From CAZNSX01 sp964575845 (GTDB taxonomy: Bacteria; UBA8248; CAZNSX01): a stretch of DNA of 64,000 nt. Below, one piece after another: positions 8,125-16,601 of the stretch. The translations under genes and the position numbers were made by a program. Where the stretch lies: contig CAZNSX010000007.1 of the NCBI GenBank assembly GCA_964575845.1, forward strand, positions 62,001 to 126,000, read 5' to 3'. Below the pieces are notes generated by a model, which saw only the letters and a list, made by a program, of their open reading frames with translations, did no database searches and had not been told where the DNA came from. Numbering within the stretch: the stretch's first letter is position 1; every line of letters starts with the position of its first letter.

Positions 8125-9468
8125 ATGGCCAAAGAGATTATGGATAAGACTGAAGAGGCCCGTCCCACCGCCCTCCAGACCGAGTGGGATGAGGAAGTGG
8201 ATGGGCCCATAGAGTGGGAGCTCGATACAGGGCCACGGAGGGCAGGCTTGTGGCGAAAGCTCCTGCATAGGGAGGTCGACCAGCCCACCCACAGGGTCTA
8301 CGGACCCTTTGAGAGGTTTGACGATAGGGACGTGGTCTTCGCCCGAGGGATACTGGAGCCCGGAAGCCGCGAATACGAGCATTACTACGCAGTCCGGCAT
8401 CCTGAAAGGAAGCAGGGCGATGAAAGATTCCGCATCTTCTACAACAGGGAGCTCGCGGCCAAGCGTCGGGCCGAGATCTGGCCGGATGAGCCCCTTCAGC
8501 TTGCCCTCAGCAAGGCGGCGGGCATGATACCCCCGCTTCTGGGGGACAAGGTTCTGGGCCCAGTGGCGGGGGAAAAGGTCAAGGTTGACCCTGAAGAGAT
8601 GGCCCTCAAGATAAAGGGGCTGGGAAAGTATTTCGGCGCATCAGTGGTCAAGATCTGCCGTCTTAACCCCGCGTGGTTCTACAGCCGAAAGGGCCGCTGG
8701 TACTATTTTGGGGAGCGGTGGGGGGACCCCATAAGGGAGCGCTACGAGTATGCCATAACCCTGGGCTATCCCCACAGCTGGGACTTCCTTCTGGCGGGAA
8801 GGGACATTAACCAGGCCTGCAACATTGACTCGGGGCATCTCTACAGCCTCATGGCCGAGGTCTCGGTGCGAATGGCTGCTTTCATCCGGGCTCTGGGCTA
8901 CCGGGCAAGGGCCCAGCACGTGGCCAACTATACGGTGATGCAGGTCCCCATCGCCATCGATGCGGGGATGGGCGAGATAAGCAGGATGGGATTCCTGGTG
9001 AGTAAGGACTGGGGGCCGAGCCTGCGGCTTGTGACAGTCACTACTGACCTCCCCATGGCGGTGGATAAGCCCGTCGATATCGGCATGATCGACTTCTGCG
9101 AGAGGTGCGGCAAGTGCGCCGGTAAATGTCCCGTGGGGTGTATCCCCGAAGGCCCTGGCAAGATGATAAAGCGCAGGGGGGCCTGGGTCTGGCAGATCGA
9201 TGCCGATAAGTGCTATGCCTTCTGGAACTCCAAGGGCACCAACTGCTTTCAGTGCATGAGCGTTTGCCCCTGGACCAAACCCGACAACCTCCTCCACAAG
9301 GTCTCCCGGGAATTGGCCGCCCGCTCCAGTCTCATCCGACGCCTTCTCATCCGGGCAGACGACATATTTTACGGAAAGCTACCCGCGGGCCATCCCTTCC
9401 CCCCATGGCTTCAGTACTCTCGCCATCGGAAAAAGCCGGGGGGTGGAGGCGCTGGAGCCAAGGGCTGA
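8125..9468 (+). CDS. Reductive dehalogenase-like corrinoid/iron-sulfur protein, copy 1
   Basis: A 447-residue protein with the C-terminal architecture of reductive dehalogenases (RdhA). The catalytic-domain signature GMGEISRMG followed by SLRLVTVTTDLPMAVDKPVD leads straight into two [4Fe-4S] sites: FCERCGKCAGKCPVGC and, about 40 residues later, CYAFWNSKGTNCFQCMSVCPW. This spacing (CxxCxxCxxxCP then CxxCxxxCPW) is diagnostic of the RdhA family. There is no twin-arginine signal or membrane segment and no rdhB anchor gene nearby, so this is a cytoplasmic, non-respiratory member, perhaps catabolic. The halogenated (or other) substrate is unknown. An AGAGGTGA ribosome site precedes the ATG. It is the first of two tandem copies. 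Confidence 0.88.
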   Translation: MAKEIMDKTEEARPTALQTEWDEEVDGPIEWELDTGPRRAGLWRKLLHREVDQPTHRVYGPFERFDDRDVVFARGILEPGSREYEHYYAVRHPERKQGDERFRIFYNRELAAKRRAEIWPDEPLQLALSKAAGMIPPLLGDKVLGPVAGEKVKVDPEEMALKIKGLGKYFGASVVKICRLNPAWFYSRKGRWYYFGERWGDPIRERYEYAITLGYPHSWDFLLAGRDINQACNIDSGHLYSLMAEVSVRMAAFIRALGYRARAQHVANYTVMQVPIAIDAGMGEISRMGFLVSKDWGPSLRLVTVTTDLPMAVDKPVDIGMIDFCERCGKCAGKCPVGCIPEGPGKMIKRRGAWVWQIDADKCYAFWNSKGTNCFQCMSVCPWTKPDNLLHKVSRELAARSSLIRRLLIRADDIFYGKLPAGHPFPPWLQYSRHRKKPGGGGAGAKG

Positions 9469-9473
9469 GGTTA

Positions 9474-9502
9474 TGGATGGAGAGTCGGGAATCAATTATA
9501 AT
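9474..9502 (+). promoter_or_regulatory. Promoter candidate of dehalogenase-like copy 2
   Basis: TGGATG (9474-9479), 17 bases, TATAAT (9497-9502), matching the arrangement in front of copy 1 and starting directly after the stop codon of copy 1. Confidence 0.5.
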
Positions 9503-9558
9503 TTTATTTCAGAAGCCCAACCGAAGAGGACGCTTTTTCCCTTCAGAGGTGACATCTT

Positions 9559-10923
9559 ATGGCCAAAGAGACTCTGGATAAGACTGAAGAGGCCCATCTC
9601 ACCGCCCTCCAGACCGAGTGGGATGAGGAAGTGGATGGGCCCATAGAGTGGGGGCTCGATACAGGGCCAAAGAAAGCAGGCTTCTGGCGAAAGCTCCTGC
9701 ACAGGGAGGTCGACCAGCCCACCTACAGGGTTTATGGTCCTTTTGAGAGGTTTGACGAGAGGGATCTGGTCTTCGCCCGAGGGATACTGGAGCCCGGAAG
9801 CCCTGAGTACGAGCATTACTACGCAGTCCGGCATCCAGAAAGGAAGCAGGGCGATGAAAAATTGCGCATCTTCTACAACAGGGAGCTCGCGGCCAAGCGC
9901 CGGGCCGAGCTCTGGCCGGATGAGCCCCTTCAGCTGGCCCTCAACAAGGCGGCGGACATGATATCCCCGATTCTGGGGGACAAGATTCTGGGCCCCGTGG
10001 CGGGGGAAAGGGTCAGGGTTGACCCTGAAGAGATGGCCCTCACCATCAAGGGGCTGGGAAAGTATTTCGGCGCATCAGTGGTCAAGATCTGCCGCCTTAA
10101 CCCCGCGTGGTTCTACAACCGAAAGGGCCGCTTTTGCTATTTTGGGGAGCAGTGGGGAGACCCCATAAGGGAGCGCTACGACTATGCCATAACCCTGGGC
10201 TATCCCCACAGCTGGGACTTCCTCCTGGCCGGAAGGGATACCAGCCAGGCCAGCAATATTGAGTCGATGCATCTCTACAGCCTCATGGCCGAGGTCTCGG
10301 TGCGCATGGCGGCTTTCATCCGAGCTCTGGGCTACCGGGCCCGGGCCCACCATAGGGCCAACTATACGGTGATGCAAATCCCCATCGCCATCGATGCAGG
10401 GATGGGCGAGATAAGCAGGATGGGATCCCTGGTGAACAAGGACTGGGAGCCGAGCCTGCGGCTTGTGACAGTCACGGCTGACCTCCCCATGGCGGTTGAT
10501 AAGCCCGTCGATATCGGCATGATCGACTTCTGCGAGAGGTGTGGCAAATGCGCTGATAAATGCCCCGTGGGGTGCATCCCCGAAGGGCCGGGCAAGATGA
10601 TAAAGCTAAGGGGGGCTTGGGTCTGGCAGATCGATGCCGACAAGTGCTACGCCTTCTGGAATTCCAAGGGCACCAACTGCTTTCAGTGCATGAGCGTTTG
10701 CCCCTGGACCAAACCCGACAACCTCCTCCACAAGGTCTCCCGGGAGCTGGCCGCACGCTCCAGTCTCGTCCGGCGCCTTCTCATCCGGGCAGACAACATA
10801 TTTTACGGAAAGCTCCCCGCGGGCCATCCCTTCCCCCCATGGCTTCAGTACTCTCGCCATCGGGAGAAGCCGGGGAGAGAAGGGCCTACGGACATTCCCG
10901 GGGAGAAAGAATTTTTACATTAG
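9559..10923 (+). CDS. Reductive dehalogenase-like corrinoid/iron-sulfur protein, copy 2
   Basis: Second tandem copy, 454 residues, roughly nine residues in ten identical to copy 1 by eye. Both [4Fe-4S] motifs are intact (FCERCGKCADKCPVGC and CFQCMSVCPW), as is GMGEISRMG. Differences cluster in the presumed substrate-channel half: for example SRKGRWYYFGERWGD versus NRKGRFCYFGEQWGD, and GRDINQACNIDSGHLY versus GRDTSQASNIESMHLY. That pattern would fit divergence toward a second substrate. The C-terminus after the shared YSRHR segment is different and slightly longer. Like copy 1 it lacks a Tat signal. The following gene (11031-12245) is convergent. Confidence 0.88.
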   Translation: MAKETLDKTEEAHLTALQTEWDEEVDGPIEWGLDTGPKKAGFWRKLLHREVDQPTYRVYGPFERFDERDLVFARGILEPGSPEYEHYYAVRHPERKQGDEKLRIFYNRELAAKRRAELWPDEPLQLALNKAADMISPILGDKILGPVAGERVRVDPEEMALTIKGLGKYFGASVVKICRLNPAWFYNRKGRFCYFGEQWGDPIRERYDYAITLGYPHSWDFLLAGRDTSQASNIESMHLYSLMAEVSVRMAAFIRALGYRARAHHRANYTVMQIPIAIDAGMGEISRMGSLVNKDWEPSLRLVTVTADLPMAVDKPVDIGMIDFCERCGKCADKCPVGCIPEGPGKMIKLRGAWVWQIDADKCYAFWNSKGTNCFQCMSVCPWTKPDNLLHKVSRELAARSSLVRRLLIRADNIFYGKLPAGHPFPPWLQYSRHREKPGREGPTDIPGEKEFLH

Positions 10924-11030
10924 GGGTCTTCTCATCTCTAGAGGCCCCCAGCAGCGGCCTCAAAAAGGACCTCGGGGCCACCAAATCTTAATTGCATAGT
11001 TGACCCTATGAGCCCACATCATCACCCAGA

Positions 11031-12245
11031 TCAGAAGTGGGCGTGCTCCGGCGGGAGCTCGCGCGTGAACTCCGTGTTATCCCCCCAGGGCCCGAAACCG
11101 TTCCTGCGTATGTAGGCCTTCCTGTTATGGCCTCTGGGTAAGCCATCTCCCTTGAGCGCAGTGCCAAGCCAGTCGCATACCGGATGATGGATCCCGAGGC
11201 CTCCGTTGCCCTCCAGGTGCCACAGGGGATGATAGGAGTCCTCGAAGACCCAGAGCTCCTTGGGAGAAGAGAGCTCGGCGAAAAGGGTGAGCGTGTCCTC
11301 AAGCGGCGCGAGCGGGTCGAACTCTCCCGTGACAAGAAGCGTCGGGCATTTGACCCTCTTCCCATAGCCCCTGCAGTGCATTTTCTCCGCCATGGCGTCG
11401 AACTCGGCCTCGTCATCCATGCCGGCCATGTACATGAACATCTGCTTGAAGCGCGGGGAGCTCTGGCTGAAGATGGTGTTATTCGGGTTGAAGCAGGCCA
11501 CCCCCGCGCAGAGTGCCGCCACCCTCTCGTCATATGCCGCGATCCTCGTGCTCCAGAAACTGCCCATGCTTATGCCGTAGAGGCCGATCTTGTCGCTGAG
11601 GACCTCCGGCCGACCCTCCAGGTAATCGAGAACCGCCCTGCCCGCGCGCTCATAATTGTCCCCAACCGGGCGAATCTTGCGGATGTTGCTTATCCCCTGG
11701 CCGGGACCGTCCATGGTGAGGCAGTGTAGGCCGCGCTGCAGTGGGAGGTTCTGCGCAGGGTGCGGGAAGACTTCCTTGGTCTGGTCCATCCCCGGCACAT
11801 AAACGATGCAAGGGCGCGGCTCATCGCCCGGATGGAGGTAGAGAAGGCACTGGACCTGGCTTCCGTCAAAGGGGACCTCCACCCTCTCTATCTTGTAATT
11901 GCTCAGCGCGATAATCCGGTCGAAGCACTCGGACAGCTTGCCGTGGAATTCTATCTTGCGCGGATGGTCATCATAGAATATGGGGTGCTGGGCCATTCGA
12001 TAATCCATGGCAGCACTGTAGTAGAGCTCAATCGCCGTCTCCTTGTAACCCTTCACCTCATACGCCCTGGCCGCCGCCGCATAACGGTCCGCTCTCTCTG
12101 CTTGAAGCTTGGGACCCTGCCTGTAATTCTTGGGGTGACCTGTATGCTCCACCTCTTCGATCTCGAAGTTCTGCACGCGGCCTGTGAGATTGAGCGCGAG
12201 GTCAAGCATCCATTGCTGGCTATCACGCTTCGTTCGCAATTCCAT
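11031..12245 (-). CDS. Alpha/beta hydrolase (FrsA/dienelactone-type, with N-terminal helical region)
   Basis: A 404-residue cytosolic hydrolase. Residues 1-115 are helical (YAAAARAYEVKGYKETAIEL), followed by an alpha/beta hydrolase core: oxyanion region VYVPGMDQTKE, MDGPGQG, nucleophile elbow GLYGISMGS (Ser near 226), acid VTGEFDPLAPL and catalytic His in EDSYHPLWH. This layout matches the FrsA/2,6-dihydroxypseudooxynicotine-hydrolase-like group that cleaves C-C or ester bonds; exact substrate unknown. The ATG at 12245 has a GGGAGGAAAGG ribosome site. It stands alone on the minus strand, convergent with the dehalogenase-like genes. The catabolic neighbourhood (CMD, M24, isochorismatase-like, TRAP importer) suggests use of an imported organic acid. 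Confidence 0.88.
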   Translation of the reverse strand: MELRTKRDSQQWMLDLALNLTGRVQNFEIEEVEHTGHPKNYRQGPKLQAERADRYAAAARAYEVKGYKETAIELYYSAAMDYRMAQHPIFYDDHPRKIEFHGKLSECFDRIIALSNYKIERVEVPFDGSQVQCLLYLHPGDEPRPCIVYVPGMDQTKEVFPHPAQNLPLQRGLHCLTMDGPGQGISNIRKIRPVGDNYERAGRAVLDYLEGRPEVLSDKIGLYGISMGSFWSTRIAAYDERVAALCAGVACFNPNNTIFSQSSPRFKQMFMYMAGMDDEAEFDAMAEKMHCRGYGKRVKCPTLLVTGEFDPLAPLEDTLTLFAELSSPKELWVFEDSYHPLWHLEGNGGLGIHHPVCDWLGTALKGDGLPRGHNRKAYIRRNGFGPWGDNTEFTRELPPEHAHF

Positions 12246-12618
12246 GACCCTTTCCTCCCTGGAAATTTAATGGGAACACTTTGTGCAGCTTTTCGCCATT
12301 GCCCCAGCAGCTCAGAAGGGCGTGATTGAAATCACCCCCCAGCCTGCGCAGATAGAGCTCAGGCGGAAGCTATTCAACCTTTAACACTCGGGACGCAGGG
12401 CTCGAAGCCTCCCAGCCCCAGAGTCACCACCTTCGCCAAGGCTTTCCGTAAAGATTTAGACGAAATGTCCGGGAAGGTCCAAGGGTTTCCGCCCTACTCC
12501 CGGACTTTTTGAATTTTGGAGTCTTATTCTATTCCCTCTCCGGGTAACCCGAGAGGCGGGGCGAAGGCTCCTCGGCCTCTTCTAATTCTAGAACTCGCTG
12601 TCCATAATGAGGCAAAGG
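12246..12618. other. Intergenic region, no gene seen
   Basis: About 370 bases between two leftward genes. It should hold the promoter of the hydrolase gene. I see a short palindrome CTCTCCGGGTAACCCGAGAG (about 12536-12555) and the phrase GAAGGCTCCTCGGC (12567-12580), which also occurs at about 2957-2970. No open frame here looks coding. Confidence 0.5.
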
Positions 12619-13335
12619 TCAAGCGCGGCCCTCGACCTTTTTCTTGAATTCATCGAGGGTCAGCACCCAACCGAGGCAGCGTCTTATGTTTTCGAGTCCA
12701 AAAACGTGCAGGTCATCCCCGTACATGCTTGCCACACAATCTGATATCACAACGGCCTTCATGTCCCGATTGAAGGTGTCGAACGTCGTGTTGAGAACGC
12801 AGGTGTTTGTGTTAATGCCGATGATAACCAGAGTGTCTACTTGCAGGGCGCGAAGCAATACTTCTAGGTCGGTCCCGTAAAAACAGCTCAGCCTCTTCTT
12901 GCTCGTAACCACGTAATCCCTCTCTGAAAAAAGCGAGGGCATGATCTGCGTGCCCAAAGAGCCTTCGAGGTTGTGACGGATTCGGTCGCTCGGGCGGCCG
13001 GGGGTGAGGCTCGCTTTCGCTCTACCGGTAGCCATGGCGAAGGGACACACCGAACGCTCAGACTCCGATTCCCGGTCGTGTATCCTTCTTATGGTGAGCA
13101 CAACATGAACCACAGGCATCCCCTTGGTCCGGGCAAAAGCCAGAAGGTCTTCGCTATTAGATATGACCCGCTCGCAGTCCTCCTTCTTGGCCCCCAGGGT
13201 CGCCACCTCGGGGTCAAGATGCCCCCGGTGCATATCCACAGTTACTACCGCCGTCCGCTTGGCGTCAATTGTGAGCTGGCTATTAAGCTCGCTCACAAGG
13301 TCACTTCTATCAACGATCTCAACAGACCTGGCCAT
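12619..13335 (-). CDS. Isochorismatase-family cysteine hydrolase
   Basis: A 238-residue member of the isochorismatase/nicotinamidase superfamily. The catalytic triad is visible: Asp in TVDMHRGHLDP, Lys in VVTSKKRLSCFYGT and the nucleophilic Cys in GINTNTCVLNTTFD, where the characteristic cis-peptide and oxyanion residues surround the Cys. Members hydrolyse amides such as nicotinamide, carbamoylsarcosine, ureidoacrylate or biuret; the substrate cannot be named here. ATG 13335 is preferred to the adjacent GTG 13338 because the GGGGAG site is too close to the GTG. It follows the TRAP transporter operon in the same direction, about 145 bases downstream of the permease stop, and may process the imported compound. 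Confidence 0.9.
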   Translation of the reverse strand: MARSVEIVDRSDLVSELNSQLTIDAKRTAVVTVDMHRGHLDPEVATLGAKKEDCERVISNSEDLLAFARTKGMPVVHVVLTIRRIHDRESESERSVCPFAMATGRAKASLTPGRPSDRIRHNLEGSLGTQIMPSLFSERDYVVTSKKRLSCFYGTDLEVLLRALQVDTLVIIGINTNTCVLNTTFDTFNRDMKAVVISDCVASMYGDDLHVFGLENIRRCLGWVLTLDEFKKKVEGRA

Positions 13336-13481
13336 CACACTCTCCCCTTCGAGTCAAGAAAGCCGCTCTCACAAAAAAGAGCCACCAATTGCTTGAAAGT
13401 TCCCCCGCTAGAATTCTCTTGGACCGGCTATGTCGGTCCGGTCTCAAGGGAAGGATTGTACCAGACTTCCATTAGGGCGTA

Positions 13482-15452
13482 TTACTTTTCGGATGAACTC
13501 CCTTCTGACAAACCGATGACCGGAAGGGCCTCGAATTTTTCTATCCCTATTTTTTGCTTTTTGGCTTTTTGCGAGAAGAAAATCACTGCCAGAATGATGA
13601 GGCCGGCCAGATCCAACAAATACTGCGGCCAGAAAAGAAGCAACGCAGAGACAGCCAAGATTACCCTTTCATAAAACCTAAGCGGGACGAACATGCAGCC
13701 CTCAAGCGCGGCCGAGGAGGAGATAAAGCCAAATGCTACTGCCACCCAACAGATGATGACCTCCGTCCAGGTGCCGGTCATCAAGAGAGGGCCGTAGATC
13801 ATGATAAGAGGTAGAACGAAGACAGGCTGCGCAAGCCTCACGGACACGAAGCCGGTCTTCATGGGGTCAGTTTGCGCAAGCCCCGCCGCCGTGAAGGCGC
13901 CCAGGCAGAAAGGCGGGGTCAGCGGTGCGCTCAGACAAAACCACAGGATGGCGAGATTAGCCGTCAGTCTCGGAACCCCAAGCTCCATCAGGGCGGGAAC
14001 CGCGAGGATCGAGAGAATTATGTAAGAGGCGGACTGAGTCAGGCCCATTCCGAGAATGTAGGCGGCGATTCCTATGAGGATGATGGCAACGATGAGTATG
14101 TTGTGCGAGTATGAAAGGACCAGGGCCGAGAAAGTAAGCGCCAATCCGGGAAGCGTAACACAAGCCAGAACGATGCCCATCACGCCACCGGTGACCCCGA
14201 TGATAAGCGAATTCTTGGCGCCTGTGGCCAAAGCTAGAATTAAACGCCTTGGTGAGAGCCGCGTCTCTTTCTTCACCATCGCAGCGGCCAGCGAACCCAG
14301 AATGGCCCAAAACGCGGCGTAAAAAGGCGTGTAGCGATACAATAAAAGAACAATCAAGAGAACGATAGGCGTCAATAAAATCCAGCCCTTCTTGAGTGTT
14401 CCCCAAAAAGACGGCAGTTCCTCCCTGGGAAGGCCCACGATCCCGTTCTTTGTGGCATAAAAATGAGCCGACATGAAAAGGCAGATGTAATAGAGTATGG
14501 CCGGAACAGCAGCGATCAGACATATTTCCACATAGGGCGTCTCCGTGAAAGATGCCATGATGAAGGCCGAAGCGCCCATCACGGGGGGCATGATGTGCCC
14601 GCCGATCGAGGCCACAGCCTCCACGCCCCCGGCAAACGTTGGACTGTAGCCCGCTCGCTTCATCAGGGGGATCGTAAATGTTCCGGTGATACAGATATTC
14701 GCCGACCCGCTGCCCACCATGGAACCCACAAGGCCACTCGACATAATGGCGGCCTTAGCGGCTCCTCCATTCGTCCGACCCACAATCGCAAACGCGAGGT
14801 CAACGAAAACATCTCCCACCCTCGTCACAGTGAAAATGGAACCCAGAACCATAAAAAGAAAGACATATGTTGCAAAAACGTTTGTTACCACACCGTAGAT
14901 ACCTTCCTGACTGTAAATAAAGCTGATGATGCTTCTAGCCGGCATTTGCTCATGAGATAATCCCCGGGGAAAGAGGTATCCAAAAAAGAGGTATATCAAA
15001 AAGACAACCGTCACTATCGGCAGTATCGGCCCAAGAACTCGCCTGCACATTTCAAAGCAGAGAACGATTGCGATCGTCCCGAAGACCATCTCCTGTGTCG
15101 AAACTATTCCCGCCATCTCCCCTCGTGGAGCGAAGTTCGTTATAAAATCTATGGTCACCGCTATCAGCAACAAGCAGAGAATGGCGTCTACCGCTGATAT
15201 CCTGTTCTTCGGTGATTTTTCTCTGGCCGGATACAGAATAAATGTGAGGAACCCCGTGAAGAATATGAACATAGAGACAAAGACATGGAAAGGAAAGGCA
15301 GGGAGATAAAAGCGGGTTGATGTGAATGGGAGTGTTACAAAATTTCCGCCGACGGCGGAGTAAATGTAGAAGAGGGCAAATGCGGTTCCGGCCAGGGTGA
15401 TGAGCAAACCCTGGACTTTGCCACCTTCTCGGGTTTCCCCGAGGCCGCGCAA
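13482..15452 (-). CDS. TRAP transporter fused permease, TAXI/DctQM type
   Basis: Inner-membrane permease of a tripartite ATP-independent periplasmic transporter, 656 residues, in which the small (DctQ) and large (DctM) units are fused. The first four helices (from GLLITLAGTAFALFYIYSAV) correspond to DctQ; the large unit has the typical GLVGSMVGSGSANICITGTF and GVEAVASIGGHIMPPVMGA motifs and LSAPLTPPFCLGAFTAAGLA. Transport is driven by an ion gradient. The start used is TTG 15452 with an AAAGGA ribosome site; the frame stays open further upstream through the intercistronic hairpin but offers no ATG or GTG. The binding-protein gene lies upstream in the same operon (15594-16601), which identifies the TAXI subclass. 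Confidence 0.93.
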   Translation of the reverse strand: MRGLGETREGGKVQGLLITLAGTAFALFYIYSAVGGNFVTLPFTSTRFYLPAFPFHVFVSMFIFFTGFLTFILYPAREKSPKNRISAVDAILCLLLIAVTIDFITNFAPRGEMAGIVSTQEMVFGTIAIVLCFEMCRRVLGPILPIVTVVFLIYLFFGYLFPRGLSHEQMPARSIISFIYSQEGIYGVVTNVFATYVFLFMVLGSIFTVTRVGDVFVDLAFAIVGRTNGGAAKAAIMSSGLVGSMVGSGSANICITGTFTIPLMKRAGYSPTFAGGVEAVASIGGHIMPPVMGASAFIMASFTETPYVEICLIAAVPAILYYICLFMSAHFYATKNGIVGLPREELPSFWGTLKKGWILLTPIVLLIVLLLYRYTPFYAAFWAILGSLAAAMVKKETRLSPRRLILALATGAKNSLIIGVTGGVMGIVLACVTLPGLALTFSALVLSYSHNILIVAIILIGIAAYILGMGLTQSASYIILSILAVPALMELGVPRLTANLAILWFCLSAPLTPPFCLGAFTAAGLAQTDPMKTGFVSVRLAQPVFVLPLIMIYGPLLMTGTWTEVIICWVAVAFGFISSSAALEGCMFVPLRFYERVILAVSALLLFWPQYLLDLAGLIILAVIFFSQKAKKQKIGIEKFEALPVIGLSEGSSSEK

Positions 15453-15535
15453 GAATATCCTTTCTGCGGCTTTTAATGTCGCTGATATGTTGATCTTGGA
15501 CCTCGCCTCTTCAAACCGGAGCGCTACTTTCAGGT

Positions 15536-15573
15536 CCCAAAATGGCGGGGCCCGCAGACCCCACCATTTTGGG
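15536..15573 (-). repeat. Long palindromic stem-loop between TAXI binding protein and permease genes
   Basis: CCCAAAATGG-c-GGGG (15536-15550) pairs with CCCC-a-CCATTTTGGG (15559-15573), 14 base pairs with one mismatch and an 8-base loop. It lies 20 bases after the stop of the binding-protein gene. On the minus strand no T-run follows, so an RNA-stabilising or translation-setting hairpin is more likely than a terminator. The core GGTGGGG..GGGCCCCGCC is shared with the elements at 3033-3057 and 42323-42348. Confidence 0.85.
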
Positions 15574-15593
15574 CTATTTTTTCATGCTATGCG

Positions 15594-16601
15594 TTAGGGA
15601 ATAAGGTCTGCCGGCACTTTATAGTTATACTCCTTGAGGTATCGCACAACGCCCGGGTGCAATTTCAACTTGAGCAGTTGGAATGTCTTATAGTCCGGGG
15701 CTGCGTTCAAGCCCGTTATCCAAGCCGGCTGCACACTCGGCAGGAATTTCCTCGCATACTGAGACATATAATGCTTATATACCTCGTATACGTTGTCTGC
15801 GGGGACATCTTTCCTCACGACATAAAAAGCGGTATAGGCCATCGTTGTGGCCGGTTCCGTCTGCCCCTTATAGGAGTTAGCAGGTATCGTGGCCTTGTAG
15901 TAGCCCGGATTGAACTCACTGAACTTTTTGATCACAGAATCGGGCAGCGAGATGAGGAAAATATCCCCCCCGGTGGAAGCCTTTATGACCGATGGAGAAT
16001 TAACGGGGTTCGGGATCGTAAAGGCATCGAGCTTTCCGTCGATGAGGTGGGAGGCCGCCATATCCCATCTTATATACTCTCTGTGTTGTGTGTCGAAAAA
16101 GCCGGCCCACTTCATGGCCAGGGTAGTCACATACTCTGAGTTACTTCCCCGGAGGGCGTAACTGATTCTCGCATTTTTCAATTGCTCAAAATTTCTGATC
16201 TTGGTTCGAGCCAGGGTAATAATGTGGAAATAGACGGGAATGTTCAGGGGGCCAAATCCATAAAAGTTTGTGTATTTTTTCTTATACGGGTGATCGCCCT
16301 TCAGTGCGGAGGCGCAGAGGGGACCTGACGTCCCGGCAAGATCGCATTCACCGGTCCCCAGGAGCCTGATATTTTGCACGAAACCTTTTGTTGCCCGTGA
16401 AATCATCTCTACGGACTTACTTTGTTTAGTAACCAGAGCGGCAAGTCCTCCCGTGGACACGAATGCCGCCGCGCCCGGGCCTGCACCACAGGCGGTCATT
16501 TTCACCCTTTTTTGGGCGAAAACATCTTCCGCGGCAAAAAAGGTGAAGACGAAAAGGGTTGCCAACATGATCGCCAGAATTCTGCTCGACCTGGTTTTCA
16601 T
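15594..16601 (-). CDS. TAXI family TRAP transporter solute-binding protein
   Basis: Periplasmic substrate receptor of the TRAP importer, 335 residues. The signal peptide MKTRSSRILAIMLATLFVF ends near DVFAQ. The mature part begins RVKMTACGAGPGAAAFVSTG, the usual TAXI start where the ligand's carboxylate is bound, and contains GECDLAGTSGPLCASAL and RISYALRGSNSEYVTTLAMK, the second lobe. The open frame extends to 16808, but ATG 16601 is chosen because GGGAGGGGAGGAAA directly precedes it and the signal peptide starts there. TAXI receptors typically bind glutamate/glutamine-like or other carboxylates; the ligand is unknown here. Confidence 0.93.
   Translation of the reverse strand: MKTRSSRILAIMLATLFVFTFFAAEDVFAQKRVKMTACGAGPGAAAFVSTGGLAALVTKQSKSVEMISRATKGFVQNIRLLGTGECDLAGTSGPLCASALKGDHPYKKKYTNFYGFGPLNIPVYFHIITLARTKIRNFEQLKNARISYALRGSNSEYVTTLAMKWAGFFDTQHREYIRWDMAASHLIDGKLDAFTIPNPVNSPSVIKASTGGDIFLISLPDSVIKKFSEFNPGYYKATIPANSYKGQTEPATTMAYTAFYVVRKDVPADNVYEVYKHYMSQYARKFLPSVQPAWITGLNAAPDYKTFQLLKLKLHPGVVRYLKEYNYKVPADLIP

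Larger units (their letters stand above)
8029..10890 (+). repeat. Direct tandem duplication carrying promoter plus dehalogenase-like gene
   Basis: Two units offset by about 1434 bases: roughly 8029-9464 and 9465-10890. Similarity includes not only the coding sequence but about 95 bases upstream, with the shared motif AATCAATTATAATT and the leader CCCTTCAGAGGTGAC just before ATGGCCAAAGAG. The unit boundary falls at GGGCTGAGG, which is the stop codon region of copy 1 and is also present upstream of copy 1 (about 8027), hinting that the segment before copy 1 is the tail of an older copy. Confidence 0.88.

Noticed and set aside
7909..8400. Leftward open frame of 163 codons opposite the first dehalogenase-like gene, with a similar one at 9496-9834
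   Set aside because: They are similar to each other only because the underlying genes are duplicates; no ribosome site and antisense to a well-supported gene.
10940..10990. GAGGCC/GGCCTC stem-loop between dehalogenase copy 2 and the hydrolase gene as a terminator
   Set aside because: On the plus strand it is followed by A rather than T, and on the minus strand the T-run precedes the stem; it does not form a proper terminator in either direction.
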